From Bacteroidota bacterium (GTDB lineage: Bacteria; Bacteroidota; Bacteroidia; Chitinophagales; LD1): DNA of 6,880 nucleotides. The stretch covers positions 1-6,880 of the forward strand of contig JAFDYM010000438.1 in assembly GCA_018267435.1 (NCBI GenBank), read 5' to 3'. A model generated the notes under the pieces. That model saw only the letters and a list, made by a program, of their open reading frames with translations. It ran no database searches and was not told the origin of the DNA. The position numbers and the translations under genes were made by a program. This document shows positions 5,668-6,880 of this stretch, in pieces (positions within the stretch are counted from its first letter, which is position 1; the number at the start of each line of letters is the position of its first letter).

Positions 5668-6880
5668 ATGCTTACATATTTTCAGATATACCTATTCGTT
5701 GCTTTTGTAGCTATAGCCGCATGGCTAGCTTATCAAGGCTATCGCCGCGTGTACAATAACGTAATGCTAGGCCGCAAAGAAGACCTAACAGATAACCCAG
5801 GCCAGCGCATGCGCAACATGATACTGGTAGCCCTAGGCCAAAAGAAAATGTTCAAATATCTTACCCCAGCGGTATTGCACTTGTTTATTTATGTAGGCTT
5901 CGTTATTACACAAATAGAGCTGGTTGAGATATTTCTTGATGGCTTTTTGGGCAAGCATAGGCTTATATACCATGCGGTAGAAAATATACCTGCTTTGCGC
6001 GGCCTATATGTATTTACAATCTCTTTTATCGAGCTGTTATCGGTAACCGTGTTTATAGTTACGGTATGTTTTTTGGTTCGCCGTTGGGTATTGAAAGTAC
6101 GCAGGTTGAACAAGCCTGAGCTAGACGGTTTTCCTAAGCTAGATGCAACGCTAATACTAGCTGCCGAAATATACTTGTTGACTTGTATATTCAGCATGAA
6201 CACGGCCGATATGGCTATGCACCATGGCGAATACGGCTTTTTGGTAAGCGGTTGGTTAATGTCGTTCTTCGATGGCTGGAGCTACACCGCTATACACTTG
6301 GTAGAGCGCCTAGGCTGGTGGGGCCACTTGGTAGGTGTATTATGCTTTTTGGTTTACTTGCCATATAGCAAGCACTTGCACATTATGTTGGCCTTCCCTA
6401 ACGTGTACTATGCTAGGCTTGACCCTAAAGGCTACATAGCTAACATGCCACAAATAACCACCGAAATAAAGTTGATGATGGACCCTAGCGCTACGCCAGA
6501 TCCTAATGCATCTACCGAGCCTGTTAAGTTTGGTGCTAAAGACGTGTTCGACCTAAGCTGGAAGAACCTATTGGATGCCTACACTTGTACCGAGTGTGGC
6601 CGCTGTACCGATAACTGCCCTGCTAACCTTACTGGCAAAAAGCTTAGTCCGCGTAAAATAATGATGGACACCCGCGACCGTTTGGAAGAAGTAGGCGAGA
6701 AGATAGCAGCCAACGGCGGTGTATGGGTAGATGATGGCAAGAGCCTGATAGAGAACGGCTACATAAGCGTAGAAGAACTACATGCTTGTACTACCTGCAA
6801 TGCTTGTGTGGAGGAGTGCCCTGTAATGATAACGCCGTTGGATATTATTGTTCAGCTACGTCGTAACTTGATCATGGAAG
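5668..6880 (+). CDS. Membrane (Fe-S)-binding protein, NarI-like plus two 4Fe-4S motifs (3' end cut off)
   Basis: 404 codons are visible and the frame stays open at the right edge. About five membrane segments can be seen (roughly 4-22, 66-90, 113-139, 161-178, 217-233), with histidines that could ligate b-type haem (His71, His210, His220, His236, His238), as in NarI-like domains. A soluble part follows with two 4Fe-4S motifs: Cys307-310-313-317 (CTECGRCTDNCP) and Cys374-377-380-384 (CTTCNACVEECP). This is the arrangement of the membrane/ferredoxin half of HdrD-like and EMO (ETF:menaquinone oxidoreductase) proteins, which pass electrons between soluble flavoproteins and the quinone pool. The expected CCG-domain half is not in the visible part and is probably further along this gene or in the next one. 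The start at 5668 precedes the first membrane segment; no Shine-Dalgarno sequence is seen. The family is clear; the electron donor is inferred. Confidence 0.88.
   Translation, partial: MLTYFQIYLFVAFVAIAAWLAYQGYRRVYNNVMLGRKEDLTDNPGQRMRNMILVALGQKKMFKYLTPAVLHLFIYVGFVITQIELVEIFLDGFLGKHRLIYHAVENIPALRGLYVFTISFIELLSVTVFIVTVCFLVRRWVLKVRRLNKPELDGFPKLDATLILAAEIYLLTCIFSMNTADMAMHHGEYGFLVSGWLMSFFDGWSYTAIHLVERLGWWGHLVGVLCFLVYLPYSKHLHIMLAFPNVYYARLDPKGYIANMPQITTEIKLMMDPSATPDPNASTEPVKFGAKDVFDLSWKNLLDAYTCTECGRCTDNCPANLTGKKLSPRKIMMDTRDRLEEVGEKIAANGGVWVDDGKSLIENGYISVEELHACTTCNACVEECPVMITPLDIIVQLRRNLIME

Noticed and set aside
5889..6368. Reverse frame at 5889-6203 and forward frame at 6183-6368
   Set aside because: Both overlap the Fe-S membrane protein gene in other frames, whose membrane segments and cysteine motifs read through without a break.

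Overview
The window looks like chromosomal DNA of a Bacteroidota bacterium, most likely of the Chitinophagales/Chitinophagaceae type. The strongest evidence is a secreted subtilisin-like protease ending in a typical type IX secretion (T9SS) type A sorting domain, a system confined to this phylum. Supporting evidence is the absence of clear Shine-Dalgarno sequences before the starts, -7 boxes resembling TAnnTTTG, and a strong preference for A-ending codons (ATA, CTA, GTA). The genus assignment is inference.

Layout. Bases 1-293 are non-coding and rich in short repeats. They are followed by a small forward gene for a QueD/6-pyruvoyl-tetrahydropterin synthase family enzyme (294-701). Bases 702-985 are again non-coding and carry inverted copies of the repeats found upstream, so the pterin gene sits inside two nested, imperfect inverted-repeat pairs. 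Next is a forward gene (986-2254) for an exported 422-residue protein of a conserved Bacteroidota family with an amidotransferase/ThuA-like look but no proven function. A structured intergenic segment (2255-2517) ends in a strong hairpin plus T-rich tract between convergent genes.

On the reverse strand lies a two-gene unit: a T9SS-exported S8 serine protease (5451 down to 3025), then, after only 3 bp, a PyrR-like phosphoribosyltransferase (3021 down to 2518). A 216-bp divergent intergenic region (5452-5667) holds a 13-bp dyad and a plausible Bacteroidota promoter. It leads into a forward membrane Fe-S protein running off the right edge (5668 to beyond 6880): NarI-like membrane segments followed by two 4Fe-4S cluster motifs, as in the membrane/ferredoxin half of EMO- or HdrD-like electron-transfer complexes.

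The genes do not form one pathway. There are three or four independent transcription units: pterin/queuosine precursor metabolism, an uncharacterised envelope protein, a secreted protease with a cytosolic nucleotide-related enzyme, and respiratory electron transfer. I found no clear new defence or mobile system. The most noteworthy points are the nested repeats around queD, the exported amidotransferase-like protein, the protease's shifted-cysteine repeats, the hairpin-rich segment at 2376-2509, and the dyad before the Fe-S gene.
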